A stretch of DNA of 64,000 nt from Acinetobacter sp. CFCC 10889 (GTDB taxonomy: Bacteria; Pseudomonadota; Gammaproteobacteria; Pseudomonadales; Moraxellaceae), in assembly GCF_003268395.1 (NCBI RefSeq), contig NZ_LQXQ01000007.1, positions 42,686-106,685 of the forward strand, in the 5' to 3' direction. Shown here in pieces: positions 33,409 through 43,009 of the stretch. Positions within the stretch are counted from its first letter, which is position 1, and every line of letters starts with the position of its first letter. Below the pieces are notes generated by a model. It was not told the DNA's origin. It was given only the letters and a program-made list of their open reading frames with translations, and ran no database searches. Position numbers and translations under genes: made by a program.

Positions 33409-34800
33409 TCTCAGCACCGTTTAGAATCAGATTTATTAGGTCAAAAAGAAATTCCTGCTCAAGCTTATTATGGCGTACAAACATTAAGAGCTCTTGAAAA
33501 CTTTAATTTAAGTGCAACAAAATTATATCACTTTCCTTTATTTATCAAGGCACTTGCGATGGTGAAATTGGCTTGTGCAGAAGCGAACCATCGTACTGAT
33601 CTACTATCTAGTGAAAAGTTAAAAGCGATTCAATTTGCATGCAATGAATTAATACAAGACAACTACCATGATCAATTTCAAATTGATATGTTACAAGGTG
33701 GTGCGGGTACTTCGACCAATATGAATGCGAATGAAGTTATTGCAAATATTGCTTTAGAGTTTATGGGGCATGCAAAAGGTGAATACAAAAATTTACATCC
33801 AAATAATGATGTCAACATGTCTCAATCCACCAATGATGTATATCCGACTTCAATTAAACTAGGCTTATTACTCAGTTTAGAAAAATTAACTCAGCCATTC
33901 AATGAGTTAATCGAAAGTTTTGCGCAAAAAGGCATTGAATTTGCCAATGTTGTTAAAATGGGACGCACTCAGTTGCAAGATGCTGTACCGATGACTTTAG
34001 GACAAGAGTTTTCAGGTTTTTCAGTCACGTTAAAGAAAGACATCGAAAAAATATTAGATATTTCTTCTGAAACGCTGTGTTATGTCAACCTTGGTGGTAC
34101 TGCGATTGGGACAGGGATCAATGCTTCTGAACAGTATAAAAAAGAGGCACTAGCAGCACTATCAGATATTACGCAAAGACCGATGATGACTGCGCCACAC
34201 TTGATCGAAGCCAGCTCTGATATGGGTGATTTTGTATTATTGTCAGGTTTACTGAAACGTACTGCAACTAAATTATCAAAGATTGCCAATGACTTACGCT
34301 TACTTTCAAGCGGTCCTCGTACAGGTATTAATGAGATCAATTTAGAACCTCGCCAACCAGGCAGCTCGATTATGCCAGGCAAAGTGAACCCTGTTATTCC
34401 TGAAGCAGTAAACATCGCATGTTATCAAATCATTGCGAATGATTTAGCGATTACTTTAGCAGCAGAATCAGGGCAATTACAACTCAATGCTATGGAACCT
34501 TTGATTGCACTTAAATTATTTGAGTCGATTGATCTGTTAGAAAAAACAGTCAAAATGTTTAAAAATTACTGTATTGATAGCGTAACTGCGAATGCATCAC
34601 ACTGCAAAAATTTAGTCGATAATTCAATCGGTATTATCACTGCACTGAATCCATACCTTGGTTATGAAACAACAACACGTATTGCCAAAGCTGCCAATGA
34701 AACAGGTAAAAGTATTCTCAGTATTATCGAAGATGAAAACTTACTGAGTAAACAATCTTTGGATGATATTTTTTCCATTAAAAATTTAGTCAATTTCTAA
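33409..34800 (+). CDS. aspA: Aspartate ammonia-lyase
   Basis: A 463-residue member of the aspartase/fumarase superfamily. The signature [11 protein letters not shown] at about residue 310 is intact. AESGQLQLNAMEPLIALKLF favours aspartase over fumarase, and a separate fumC is present at 59.4 kb. I prefer ATG 33409 (RLESDLLGQKEIPAQAYYG follows) to ATG 33373. It converts aspartate to fumarate and ammonium. The divergent LysR gene and operator suggest induction by aspartate or a related acid. Confidence 0.85.
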   Translation, partial: SQHRLESDLLGQKEIPAQAYYGVQTLRALENFNLSATKLYHFPLFIKALAMVKLACAEANHRTDLLSSEKLKAIQFACNELIQDNYHDQFQIDMLQGGAGTSTNMNANEVIANIALEFMGHAKGEYKNLHPNNDVNMSQSTNDVYPTSIKLGLLLSLEKLTQPFNELIESFAQKGIEFANVVKMGRTQLQDAVPMTLGQEFSGFSVTLKKDIEKILDISSETLCYVNLGGTAIGTGINASEQYKKEALAALSDITQRPMMTAPHLIEASSDMGDFVLLSGLLKRTATKLSKIANDLRLLSSGPRTGINEINLEPRQPGSSIMPGKVNPVIPEAVNIACYQIIANDLAITLAAESGQLQLNAMEPLIALKLFESIDLLEKTVKMFKNYCIDSVTANASHCKNLVDNSIGIITALNPYLGYETTTRIAKAANETGKSILSIIEDENLLSKQSLDDIFSIKNLVNF

Positions 34801-34821
34801 ACAGTATAGAATAATTTATGG

Positions 34822-34853
34822 ATAGGGAAATGTAATCGCATTTCCCTATTTTA
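34822..34853 (+). terminator. Rho-independent terminator after aspA
   Basis: ATAGGGAAATG-TAATCG-CATTTCCCTAT, an 11-bp perfect stem followed by TTTT. Confidence 0.8.
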
Positions 34854-34878
34854 CTTAAATATTGATTTAATTATAAAT

Positions 34879-35469
34879 TTATAAAAAACCAACCTCTTTA
34901 AATAAGTTTTGATACGCTTCAGCTTTCAGATCTAAAGCCAATGGATAAGCCCGAGACGATGAAGGCATTCGATATAAAGTAATAGCTCGCTGATCAAAAG
35001 TCGTCTGTACGGCATGCCCCATCTGCGGTTTGTTAGTTCCCTCAGGCATGGACAACATCAAGGTATCAGTGGCTTTGTCCCCTGTGGTCATGATATTTGT
35101 GCATTCAGGCATTTGATCCAACAATAATTTTAAATCAGTCGGTGTTTCAATCTGTAGGAATTTATCTGAAGCATTACCTTTTAAACGGATGACCTGATAC
35201 GCCGTGTCAAAAATCGCAATGCCCTTTTCATTTAAAAAATCACGTATTTTTTGTTCTTTGAAGTTCTTATTAGGTAAATCCAAAAAATAGTCTTTATCCT
35301 GAAAAAAGATCAAACCAAAAATCCGCCACATGTCATTGTGGTAATTCGGATAATAGAAATCCATTTTCCAGCGCGTTTTTGGTGGTGGAAAACTACCGAG
35401 CATTAAAAGCTTGGCATTTTTAGGTAAAAATGGTTGTAATGGATGAGTTTCGATGATGGATTCAGTCAT
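34879..35469 (-). CDS. Uracil-DNA glycosylase superfamily protein
   Basis: A 196-residue protein with motifs at both expected places: LLMLGSFPPPKT near residue 22 (the substrate-pocket GSFP) and YRMPSSSRAY near residue 166 (HPS-like loop). The layout fits the Mug/UDG superfamily but the subfamily is unclear. No operon partner. Confidence 0.72.
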   Translation of the reverse strand: MTESIIETHPLQPFLPKNAKLLMLGSFPPPKTRWKMDFYYPNYHNDMWRIFGLIFFQDKDYFLDLPNKNFKEQKIRDFLNEKGIAIFDTAYQVIRLKGNASDKFLQIETPTDLKLLLDQMPECTNIMTTGDKATDTLMLSMPEGTNKPQMGHAVQTTFDQRAITLYRMPSSSRAYPLALDLKAEAYQNLFKEVGFL

Positions 35470-35633
35470 TGATCAAATATTCATGATTTAATATTTACCC
35501 ATAAATCATAACATTCAATCCAAAGTTTGGAATGAAATTAGAACTGTATCCAAGTCTTGTTTTCCAATCTATTTTAAAATTATTAAATGCATTTGGTTTG
35601 GATTTGATTGTTACAAGAAAATAAGTTTCAATA

Positions 35634-35661
35634 AAACAAAGGAAACATGACGTTTCCTTTT
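35634..35661 (-). terminator. Terminator of the small basic gene
   Basis: AAAGGAAAC-ATGAC-GTTTCCTTT, a 9-bp perfect stem followed on the minus strand by TGTTTT. It ends the gene at 35671. Confidence 0.65.
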
Positions 35662-35670
35662 GCTAAAACA

Positions 35671-35991
35671 TTAATCTAAATTTTTTAGTCGAAAATATTG
35701 ATGTTTTCTTTTTGATTGATGCTTCCAATTTTTCCCGCCATAGCAAGAAAATGGAGCATAACCAGCCGTCCAAGAATCCATCAATGGTCGACCGCGTTTA
35801 CATCTGAGTTTAAGAAAATAATATCTATACTCAATCTCATGCAAGAAAAAATTACTTTTTTCTTGTTTTACACTGTATTTGCGGTCTATTCTGTCTTGAC
35901 GATTAGGAAAAAATTCATCGTCATAATCACCAGTTAGCCCTTTTTTAACAACTTTTACATATTGCGGTTTAAGATGTTTAAGTTTATCCAT
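35671..35991 (-). CDS. Small basic hypothetical protein
   Basis: A 106-residue basic, Tyr-rich protein (YRYYFLKLRCKRGRPLMDSW, then GGKNWKHQSKRKHQYFRL). It has no TM segment or signal peptide, and the family is not recognised. Its own terminator downstream and a free upstream region support a real, monocistronic gene. Confidence 0.6.
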   Translation of the reverse strand: MDKLKHLKPQYVKVVKKGLTGDYDDEFFPNRQDRIDRKYSVKQEKSNFFLHEIEYRYYFLKLRCKRGRPLMDSWTAGYAPFSCYGGKNWKHQSKRKHQYFRLKNLD

Positions 35992-36082
35992 ATTGCTCTC
36001 ATTAGGTAGTTAAAACCTAATAGAGTGTTTTTGCAAAATAATTCATTATTTTCTCATTGTTGGATTTTCAATTATTCTAACA

Positions 36083-36796
36083 TCAAAATTTATTCAAAAT
36101 ATATTGAGAAATTTGATGCGCCCAAAGCTGATAAATCTCTTTACTTGGATGGAAACCATCTTCAGCCATATCAAGGTTGAGTGCTTTGAAATGTGCCAAA
36201 TCAAACTGAATGAATTCAAAACTTGATTTTTGAGCCACAAAATTTGCTAATTTCTGATTCATCGCCGTGGAATATTGCCCAAATAACCATGCCAAAGGAT
36301 TCGGCAACGCAGGAAATAAATGCATGGGCGGGACACCTGTGACAAGGACTAAATCAGGCGAAAATTTATGTTCTATTTCATGATAAAAAGCCTGTTGTTG
36401 CCCAATCCATTTTTGCGGTGAAATCAACTTGGTGACATCATTGACACCCACTGAAGTGATGACAACATCAAAGTGCTGATTGTTTAATAATTTTGTTCGT
36501 TCCAATACCTGTAAAGTCGTATCCCCCGTTTTGGCTTCAAGTTGGTAGGTAATAGCAAAGTCATTTTTTAACTCAAACAATAATGCGCCTAATAAGGCAT
36601 TTTCTTGTTGCTCTACGCCTACACCTGCCGCAGCCGAATCACCTAAAATCAAAATGGATAAAGCTTCGCCCTGTCCAATCACACCTTGGCGATCACCCAA
36701 GGCTTCGGCTAAACGTGGGGTATTTTTCTTGACTTGGTAGCCTTGTAATATTAATGAAGGAAGCAAGCCGAATGTGAGCAATTTAAGTCGTAACAT
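36083..36796 (-). CDS. SGNH/GDSL-family hydrolase
   Basis: A 237-residue esterase/lipase. The N-terminal hydrophobic segment (MLRLKLLTFGLLPSLILQG) looks like a signal anchor. Block I is ILGDSAAAGVGV with the catalytic Ser; block III is VITSVGVNDVTKL with the Asn; the C-terminal DGFHPSKEIY gives the Asp and His. I prefer ATG 36796 to the in-frame TTG at 36823. Substrate unknown. Confidence 0.85.
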   Translation of the reverse strand: MLRLKLLTFGLLPSLILQGYQVKKNTPRLAEALGDRQGVIGQGEALSILILGDSAAAGVGVEQQENALLGALLFELKNDFAITYQLEAKTGDTTLQVLERTKLLNNQHFDVVITSVGVNDVTKLISPQKWIGQQQAFYHEIEHKFSPDLVLVTGVPPMHLFPALPNPLAWLFGQYSTAMNQKLANFVAQKSSFEFIQFDLAHFKALNLDMAEDGFHPSKEIYQLWAHQISQYILNKF

Positions 36797-36910
36797 GAAA
36801 TTTTCAGAAATAGAATTATTCAAGGCGTGTTATTGTTAATTATACGGTTAAAGCTTAGAATAATCAGGTATTTTATATTGACTAAATTATAATCCTATCA
36901 TCTTTTCGCA

Positions 36911-37618
36911 ATGTTCAAGGGGTATGTCTTGGCTAAAAAACTTGAGCATCAGATGCAGGAAAATGAAGTCAACACATTTATTCATTCACTTGAAAAATTG
37001 ATTGAACTTAAACCATGCATAGAAAAATTAAAAAAATTTATTCACCATACCAATGCAATACCGAGCATCCATTTACAAGTGAATGATATTTTAAAAAATA
37101 TCGAAAAAATTCAGACACAGCCTTTTCTTTTACTACAGTTACAACGTCTAGCTGAAACTGAAAAATTATCTTCAGATCCGTTCAAGCATCAGCAGCAGCA
37201 GTTTAAAGAAATTTTGGCGGATTATGATCTCCAAGTAAGTACAGCATCAAAACTCAGTATAGATCCTCATTTTAAAATGGATCGCTATAATTCTGCGATT
37301 GCAAAATATCAACAATGGTTATTGGATCTACTTTTTCTGTTGTATTGTTTTAATTTCAACAAATCAGCATTAACAACGTATTTTATTGAATCTTATGTTA
37401 TTTTTATGCATGATATTTATCAGGCACATGTGACTACCAAGATTTCATTGCGTGATCAGGCTTCTATAAATGGCATAGTATTGGCAGAAATTCCACGTAA
37501 TACGATGGTCAATGTTTATGGCAATACGATCAATGACTATTGGTTAAAAGTTTCTGTTGATCTTGATGGCATAGAAACTGAAGGTTATGTACAAGCGATA
37601 TATTTAAAGAAAAAATAA
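36911..37618 (+). CDS. Hypothetical protein with C-terminal SH3-like domain
   Basis: A 235-residue protein, helical for the first 170 residues, then an SH3b-like beta domain (KISLRDQASINGIVLAEIPR, YWLKVSVDLDGIETEGYVQA). The ATG at 36911 has no clear ribosome site. A TTG at 36929 is preceded by AAGGGG at good spacing and may be the true start. There is no signal peptide, so unlike most SH3b proteins it appears cytoplasmic. Confidence 0.7.
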   Translation: MFKGYVLAKKLEHQMQENEVNTFIHSLEKLIELKPCIEKLKKFIHHTNAIPSIHLQVNDILKNIEKIQTQPFLLLQLQRLAETEKLSSDPFKHQQQQFKEILADYDLQVSTASKLSIDPHFKMDRYNSAIAKYQQWLLDLLFLLYCFNFNKSALTTYFIESYVIFMHDIYQAHVTTKISLRDQASINGIVLAEIPRNTMVNVYGNTINDYWLKVSVDLDGIETEGYVQAIYLKKK

Positions 37619-37629
37619 TCAAGCAAATA

Positions 37630-37657
37630 AAAAGGAAAGCTTTAAAACTCTCCTTTT
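37630..37657. terminator. Possible bidirectional terminator
   Basis: AAAAGGA and TCCTTTT arms around a 14-nt loop, between two convergent genes. Weak stem. Confidence 0.4.
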
Positions 37658-37698
37658 ATTCAATTTTTGGACATTGAAAAGATTAATTTTCTAAATCA

Positions 37699-38442
37699 TT
37701 AACCTAATTTATTCACAATTTTCAGTGGCAATACTTTCATTGCAAGTCCTAATGGCAACCATGGCCATTGCGGAACATAGGCTTTCACAGGTTGTTTTTC
37801 AATGGCTTTGACCAATAAATGCGAGCCTGTTTCCACATCCACTTCAAATGGTAATTTTTTCGCACCTTCATTAATTTCAGTACGGATATAACCCGGGAAA
37901 ATCGTTGAAACTTTGATTTTGGTATCAATCAGTTCCGCACGAATGCCTTCTGCCAATGCAGCCACACCTGCTTTACTTGCACCATACGCCGTTAAGTGTT
38001 TTGGCATACCACGAATGGCACTCATGGATGAGATCACCACGAGATGACCAAACTTTTGTTCACGGAATATTTCGACAGCCGCTTCGCATTGCGCCAAAGC
38101 AGAAATGAAGTTGGTTTCAACCGTTGCTCGGTTAATTTCAAATTTACCATTGCCAATACGACGTCCATCACCCACACCTGCATTGACAATAATTCGATCA
38201 ATCGAGCCAAAGTCTTGTTTAAATTCACGAAAGACTTGAAATACTTGATCGTAAGCAGTTACATCCAATGTTTTTGCAATGACTTTTACGCCGTATTTTG
38301 ATTCAAGTTCTTGTTTCAGCATTTCAAGACGCTCTAAACGTCTTGCACAAATCGCTAAGTTATAGCCTTTTTGGGCAAATTCTCGTGCCATGCCTGCACC
38401 GATCCCCGAACTTGCACCTGTAATCAAAATCGTTTTTGCCAT
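37699..38442 (-). CDS. Short-chain dehydrogenase/reductase
   Basis: A 247-residue SDR. The cofactor motif is TGASSGIGAGMAREF near the N-terminus, NAG is in IVNAGVGDG, the catalytic Ser is in VISSMSAIRG, and YGASK carries Tyr and Lys. It precedes a set of acyl-CoA-related genes on the same strand but is separated from them by a 348-bp gap. Substrate not readable. Confidence 0.9.
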   Translation of the reverse strand: MAKTILITGASSGIGAGMAREFAQKGYNLAICARRLERLEMLKQELESKYGVKVIAKTLDVTAYDQVFQVFREFKQDFGSIDRIIVNAGVGDGRRIGNGKFEINRATVETNFISALAQCEAAVEIFREQKFGHLVVISSMSAIRGMPKHLTAYGASKAGVAALAEGIRAELIDTKIKVSTIFPGYIRTEINEGAKKLPFEVDVETGSHLLVKAIEKQPVKAYVPQWPWLPLGLAMKVLPLKIVNKLG

Positions 38443-38561
38443 ATTGTATTCCTTAATTTTCTAAAAATTTTAATAAATCTATATCAAATAATTCAGTAGA
38501 TTGAATATTTAAATCTTATCCACTCTGCGGAGTCATACATCTAAAATTTTAATTAGGCGAA

Positions 38562-38602
38562 TAGCCTTCGGCTCGACCTACTTTTCTTTCGGGAAAAGTA
38601 GG
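38562..38602. repeat. Paired hairpins in a 348-bp gene-free stretch
   Basis: AGCC-TTC-GGCT (38562-38572) is followed by CCTACTTTTC-TTTCGG-GAAAAGTAGG (38577-38602), a 10-bp perfect stem with a UUCG-like loop. The rest of 38443-38790 shows no convincing gene. The compact, stable hairpins without T runs resemble a dispersed intergenic repeat rather than a simple terminator. Confidence 0.5.
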
Positions 38603-38790
38603 CAAAACCATTGTCATCCGCAAAACTCGTCAAATACCATCTGTTGATATTAGCAATCGCAGAAACATTATTCATCGAATCTAGTCTTGCCTCAAACAGT
38701 TGCGGACGACATCTCCGAGTATCAAAAAACTATCTAGAATCCAAATTTTTTAAATACTGTGAATTTGAATCAATTATAAAAAATGCTATA

Positions 38791-39489
38791 TCAAATCCAC
38801 GTTAGAAGTTGCGGATCTGCTGCTTTAATAAAATGGTGTTCATTTAAACTGAGTAATTGTGGTTCATTTCCCACCAAACGCAACGTGGTTAAACTTGCAT
38901 TGGCAATCGCCCAATTTAACGCAAAGGTTTTATTTGGACTGAGTTCCAACAATTTCCCCGCTGCAACCGAGATCACACCACCCGAAGTAAACACCACTGC
39001 ATAGCGAGGCTTCGTCTTTGCCAATTCATCACAGAGATTTTGTAACGCCGTTTCAACACGATTTTTAAAGTTTGGCCAAGACTCGTCATATTCATGATGA
39101 TGATCTCCCCCTGTCCAACGTCCAATTGCCCCTTCAAAAATTTTGGCTAAATAGGCTCTTGGACTTTCTTCTTTGGCAACGTCTTCACGCAGTAAATGCG
39201 GTTCATTAAAGCGTGGATCATACTGTGCAAATACTTGCTGATGATTAAACTCATTCCAAGCACTGTCTGTCACGATTTGAACTTCAGGAAAACATTCCGC
39301 CAAAGCAAAATTGGCCGTTTGTTGATGGCGTTGCATCGAACCCGCAACAACATAAGGCGCTTCTTTCAAAATTTTTTCGAAATACTGTCCTAAAATTTTT
39401 CCCTGTAACTCACCATTGGGAGAGAGTTTGTCATAACTTGCTGCACCAAAAGACGCTTGTCCATGACGAACCAAATAAATCGTGGTCAT
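38791..39489 (-). CDS. Histidine phosphatase family protein
   Basis: A 232-residue phosphoglycerate-mutase-like phosphatase. The catalytic motif is IYLVRHGQASFG at the N-terminus, and the second His region is VVFTSGGVIS (normally SHG). That second catalytic residue appears replaced, so activity may be altered. The start overlaps the previous gene's stop by 4 bp. Confidence 0.85.
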   Translation of the reverse strand: MTTIYLVRHGQASFGAASYDKLSPNGELQGKILGQYFEKILKEAPYVVAGSMQRHQQTANFALAECFPEVQIVTDSAWNEFNHQQVFAQYDPRFNEPHLLREDVAKEESPRAYLAKIFEGAIGRWTGGDHHHEYDESWPNFKNRVETALQNLCDELAKTKPRYAVVFTSGGVISVAAGKLLELSPNKTFALNWAIANASLTTLRLVGNEPQLLSLNEHHFIKAADPQLLTWI

Positions 39490-40607
39490 TTTGCTAAAAT
39501 TTCCTTCATTTTTGTCATATATTTATGTGCAATTTCATTGGCTTCAATTTTCTGCATACCAATCAATTTTAATGCACGAATATGTAAGGCATGAATCACG
39601 ATCCAAAAATCTTTAAAGGCAGGATTATTGGTCTGTTTGTGGTAATAACGATAGTAAATTTGTTGGGCAATGACCGCCAAACGGAAAATGCCGAAAACTT
39701 CGTAAAACGTCCAATTCTCAGGTTGTAAGCCTGTTTTTTCCAAGTAATATTCCACCACTTCTTTACGGGTAAACATACCTTTTAAATGGGTTGGTTGACG
39801 ACGGGTCGATTTAAAAATTTGATTGTCGGTATCTTCGACCCAATATGCCAATGCTGAACCCAAATCCATCAATGGATCACCAATGGTCGCCATTTCCCAA
39901 TCCAATACACCGATGACTTGGGTTGGATTTTTTGGATCGAGAATCACATTATCAAAGCGCCAATCATTATGAATCACACAACTTGTGGAGTCCGCAGGAA
40001 TATTTTCATTCAGCCATTTACGGACAAATTTAAAACTTGGTACATTGATGGTATGGGCTTTCTCGTAACGATTGTCCCAACCTTCCACTTGACGACGACA
40101 ATAACCATCACCTTTGCCAAGCTGTTCCAACTTGGTGCCTTGAAACGGAACTTGATGTAATTCGATCAATTTATCTAAAACATTGATGCACAATTCACGG
40201 ACTTGCTCTTCTTGAAAATTGAGCTCATACGGCAGTTTGGCACGTGGGATAATCCCTTCAATGCGTTTCATGACATAAAAATCGCAACCAATCACCGATT
40301 CATCCTGACATAGCGCAACCATTTCAGGCAATACAGGATAATACGGTGCAAGCCAATTTTGCACGTTAAATTCTCGTGCCATGTCATGAGCAGATTTGGC
40401 TTTGGTACCTTTGGGTGGACGCCGTAAAATTAAATCAGCATTGGCATATTTTAAGCGATAAGTCCAATTTGAAGCACCACCTGAATATTGCGTGACTTCG
40501 ACAGGTCCTGAAATTTCTGAACCATTTTCAATCAGCCAATTACCGACTGCCCGAATATCGAGTTCTTCACCTTCACGTACATTTCCACCAATATCAATCA
40601 CTGACAT
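39486..40607 (-). CDS. Aminoglycoside-phosphotransferase-like kinase (ACAD-linked)
   Basis: A 373-residue APH-fold kinase with VIHNDWRFDNVILD (catalytic loop HxDxxxxN, here HNDWRFDN) and VLDWEMATIGDP (metal-binding Asp). Together with the upstream acyl-CoA dehydrogenase it mirrors the domain pair of eukaryotic ACAD11, thought to phosphorylate hydroxy-fatty acyl-CoA so that it can be dehydrated. I use ATG 40607 (CAGGG upstream) rather than the start at 40634. Confidence 0.85.
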   Translation of the reverse strand: MSVIDIGGNVREGEELDIRAVGNWLIENGSEISGPVEVTQYSGGASNWTYRLKYANADLILRRPPKGTKAKSAHDMAREFNVQNWLAPYYPVLPEMVALCQDESVIGCDFYVMKRIEGIIPRAKLPYELNFQEEQVRELCINVLDKLIELHQVPFQGTKLEQLGKGDGYCRRQVEGWDNRYEKAHTINVPSFKFVRKWLNENIPADSTSCVIHNDWRFDNVILDPKNPTQVIGVLDWEMATIGDPLMDLGSALAYWVEDTDNQIFKSTRRQPTHLKGMFTRKEVVEYYLEKTGLQPENWTFYEVFGIFRLAVIAQQIYYRYYHKQTNNPAFKDFWIVIHALHIRALKLIGMQKIEANEIAHKYMTKMKEILAK

Positions 40608-40693
40608 GCGTTTTCCCTGATTTTTGATTTTCAATTGTGTATTTCCCCATGTCCATCATTACATAGGGAAATGACTTTTCAAATAATTAAAGT

Positions 40694-41935
40694 TTACTTT
40701 TGACGTGCACCACCATAACCACGTTTTTTCAGCTCCAATTTTGCGATCATGCCTTTATGCACTTCATCAGGTCCATCCGCCAAACGTAAAGCACGCGCCT
40801 GCGCAAAGAATCCTGTCAGTGGTGTATCTCTTGACACGCCTGCACCACCATGAATTTGTATTGCCATATCGACCACTTTTTCAAGTACAGATGGCGCAAC
40901 GACTTTAATCGCAGAGATTTCGGTTAAAGCTGCCATATTGCCTAAAGTATCCATTTTATACGCTGCATACAAGGTCAACAGCCGTGCTTGATCAATGGCA
41001 ACCCGAGCTTCAGCAACACGTTCAAGATTGCCACCAAGTTTAAGAATTTCTTTACCAAAGGCTTGGCGACTCATGCCACGATCAATCATCAATTCTAAGG
41101 ATTTTTCAGCAGCACCAATACAACGCATACAATGATGAATTCGCCCCGGTCCTAAACGCCCTTGCGCAATGGCAAAACCTTGCCCTGCACCGCCAATAAA
41201 ATTGGACACAGGTACACGAACATTATCAAAGCTGACTTCACCGTGACCGTGTGGTGCATCATAATCACCAAATACAGGCAGCATCCGTTCAATGGTCACG
41301 CCTTTTGTATCAACAGGAACGAGAACCATCGAATGTTGATGATGACGGTCTTTGCTTTCATCAGGGGTATGTGCCATAAAAATAATGATTTTTGCATTGG
41401 GATCACCCAAACCTGAAGACCACCATTTACGTCCATTCAAGACAATTTCATCACCATCGACCACCGCCGTTGCTTGCATATTGGTGGCATCGGATGAGGC
41501 AACCTCAGGTTCAGTCATACAAAAGACGGAACGGATTTTTCCATCCAATAAAGGTTTCAACCATTGTTCTTTTTGCGCTTCTGAACCATAACGCCAAAGC
41601 ACTTCCATATTGCCGCTGTCAGGCGCATTACAGTTAAATACGGTTGGTGCAATTAAACTGCGCCCTGAAAGTTCAGCAATATGGGCATATTCCTGTACCG
41701 ATAAACCTTGACCCAATTCAGCATCAGGCAGGAACATATTCCAAAGACCTGCTTGTTTTGCTTTATCTTTTAAAATTTCAAGTTGAGTCGGCCATTGCCA
41801 TTTTGTCCAATCGCCACCTTGGTTTAAATGATGAACCGCATGCCAAAATTCTGTTTCTACAGGTTCAATTTCATTTTGAATAAAAGCTTGGGTACGTTTT
41901 ACAAAATCCTGCGCACGTACTGAAAGTTCAAACAT
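40694..41935 (-). CDS. Acyl-CoA dehydrogenase family protein
   Basis: A 413-residue flavoenzyme with the ACAD signatures FCMTEPEVASSDATNM and QIHGGAGVSRDTPL. The GRIHHCMR and RQAFGKEILKLGG segments follow the FadE/ACAD10-11 pattern. It is first in a set with the APH-like kinase and the phosphatase. The divergent LysR gene probably regulates it. Confidence 0.9.
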   Translation of the reverse strand: MFELSVRAQDFVKRTQAFIQNEIEPVETEFWHAVHHLNQGGDWTKWQWPTQLEILKDKAKQAGLWNMFLPDAELGQGLSVQEYAHIAELSGRSLIAPTVFNCNAPDSGNMEVLWRYGSEAQKEQWLKPLLDGKIRSVFCMTEPEVASSDATNMQATAVVDGDEIVLNGRKWWSSGLGDPNAKIIIFMAHTPDESKDRHHQHSMVLVPVDTKGVTIERMLPVFGDYDAPHGHGEVSFDNVRVPVSNFIGGAGQGFAIAQGRLGPGRIHHCMRCIGAAEKSLELMIDRGMSRQAFGKEILKLGGNLERVAEARVAIDQARLLTLYAAYKMDTLGNMAALTEISAIKVVAPSVLEKVVDMAIQIHGGAGVSRDTPLTGFFAQARALRLADGPDEVHKGMIAKLELKKRGYGGARQK

Positions 41936-42024
41936 TTTTATATCCTTGAAAATGTGTGTGGTGCTTTACAACAGCATACGATCAACTTTACTATGAATAA
42001 AATGATTTTATTAAATACTGCTCT

Positions 42025-42942
42025 ATGAATACTATTCATAATAAAACTGACTTGGATTTATCGGTTTTCCACCGTATTGATATTAATTTATATCCACTTT
42101 TTATTGCGATTTATGAACAAAGCAGTATTACCCAAGCCGCACAAATCCTATGTGTCAGTCAATCTGCGGTCAGTCATGCACTGCAACGTTTACGCTTACT
42201 GTTAAAAGATGACCTTTTTATCCGTCATCAACAAAAAATGCGCCCAACCCCTTTTGCAGAGCAGATTTATCCGCAAATCGTGCACGCATTGGCACTGCTG
42301 CAACAACTCTCCAATACGCAGCAAGACTTTAATCCAAGCATGGTAAAAACCTTAAAAATTGCCATACATGATGAAATCGAACCGCTGATATTTCCAAGAC
42401 TTTTCCAACATTTCCAAACTTTAAATTTGGATATTCAATTTCTCAGCACGAAACTTGACCGTAAAAATATTCAAGCTGAACTTGCGACACAACAAATTGA
42501 TTTTGCAATTGATCTGCAACAAAATTATGGCAATAACATTGAGTTTCAAACCCTGATTCAAGATAAATTTGTGGTCTGTAGCCAACAAAAAATGATGAAT
42601 AAACAACACTATTTTTCAGCAAAACATATAGGTGTTTCATCAAGGCGTACAGGTATTTTATTGGAAGATTCTTTTATTCAACAACACAATGTTTCACGGC
42701 AAATTTTACTGCGTTGTCAGCACTATTCTACGGCTTTACAAATTTTAGCCCGTGATCAAGATGCAGTGTTGACCATTCCACAAGAAGTTCTGAGTCATTT
42801 GTCGGTTGCACAAAATATTGAAGTTTTTGATCACCCTTTGAATTTGCCTTTGATCAATATTGGAATGTTTTGGTCTAAAGATTTATTGAAGAATTCGAGG
42901 CATGTGTTTTTGCGTGAGCAATTTATTTCTATTTTTGCTTAG
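42025..42942 (+). CDS. LysR-type transcriptional regulator
   Basis: A 305-residue LysR protein. The winged helix contains SSITQAAQILCVSQSAVSHA followed by LQRLRLLLKDDLFIR. It is divergent from the acyl-CoA dehydrogenase with an 89-bp shared upstream region. Ligand unknown; a fatty-acid-derived inducer is inferred from context. Confidence 0.88.
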   Translation: MNTIHNKTDLDLSVFHRIDINLYPLFIAIYEQSSITQAAQILCVSQSAVSHALQRLRLLLKDDLFIRHQQKMRPTPFAEQIYPQIVHALALLQQLSNTQQDFNPSMVKTLKIAIHDEIEPLIFPRLFQHFQTLNLDIQFLSTKLDRKNIQAELATQQIDFAIDLQQNYGNNIEFQTLIQDKFVVCSQQKMMNKQHYFSAKHIGVSSRRTGILLEDSFIQQHNVSRQILLRCQHYSTALQILARDQDAVLTIPQEVLSHLSVAQNIEVFDHPLNLPLINIGMFWSKDLLKNSRHVFLREQFISIFA

Positions 42943-43009
42943 GCTATTTTGATCGGTATAAATGGATCTGATTATGGAGAAAGTTGCTCAAAATCAAATG
43001 ATTTGAAAA

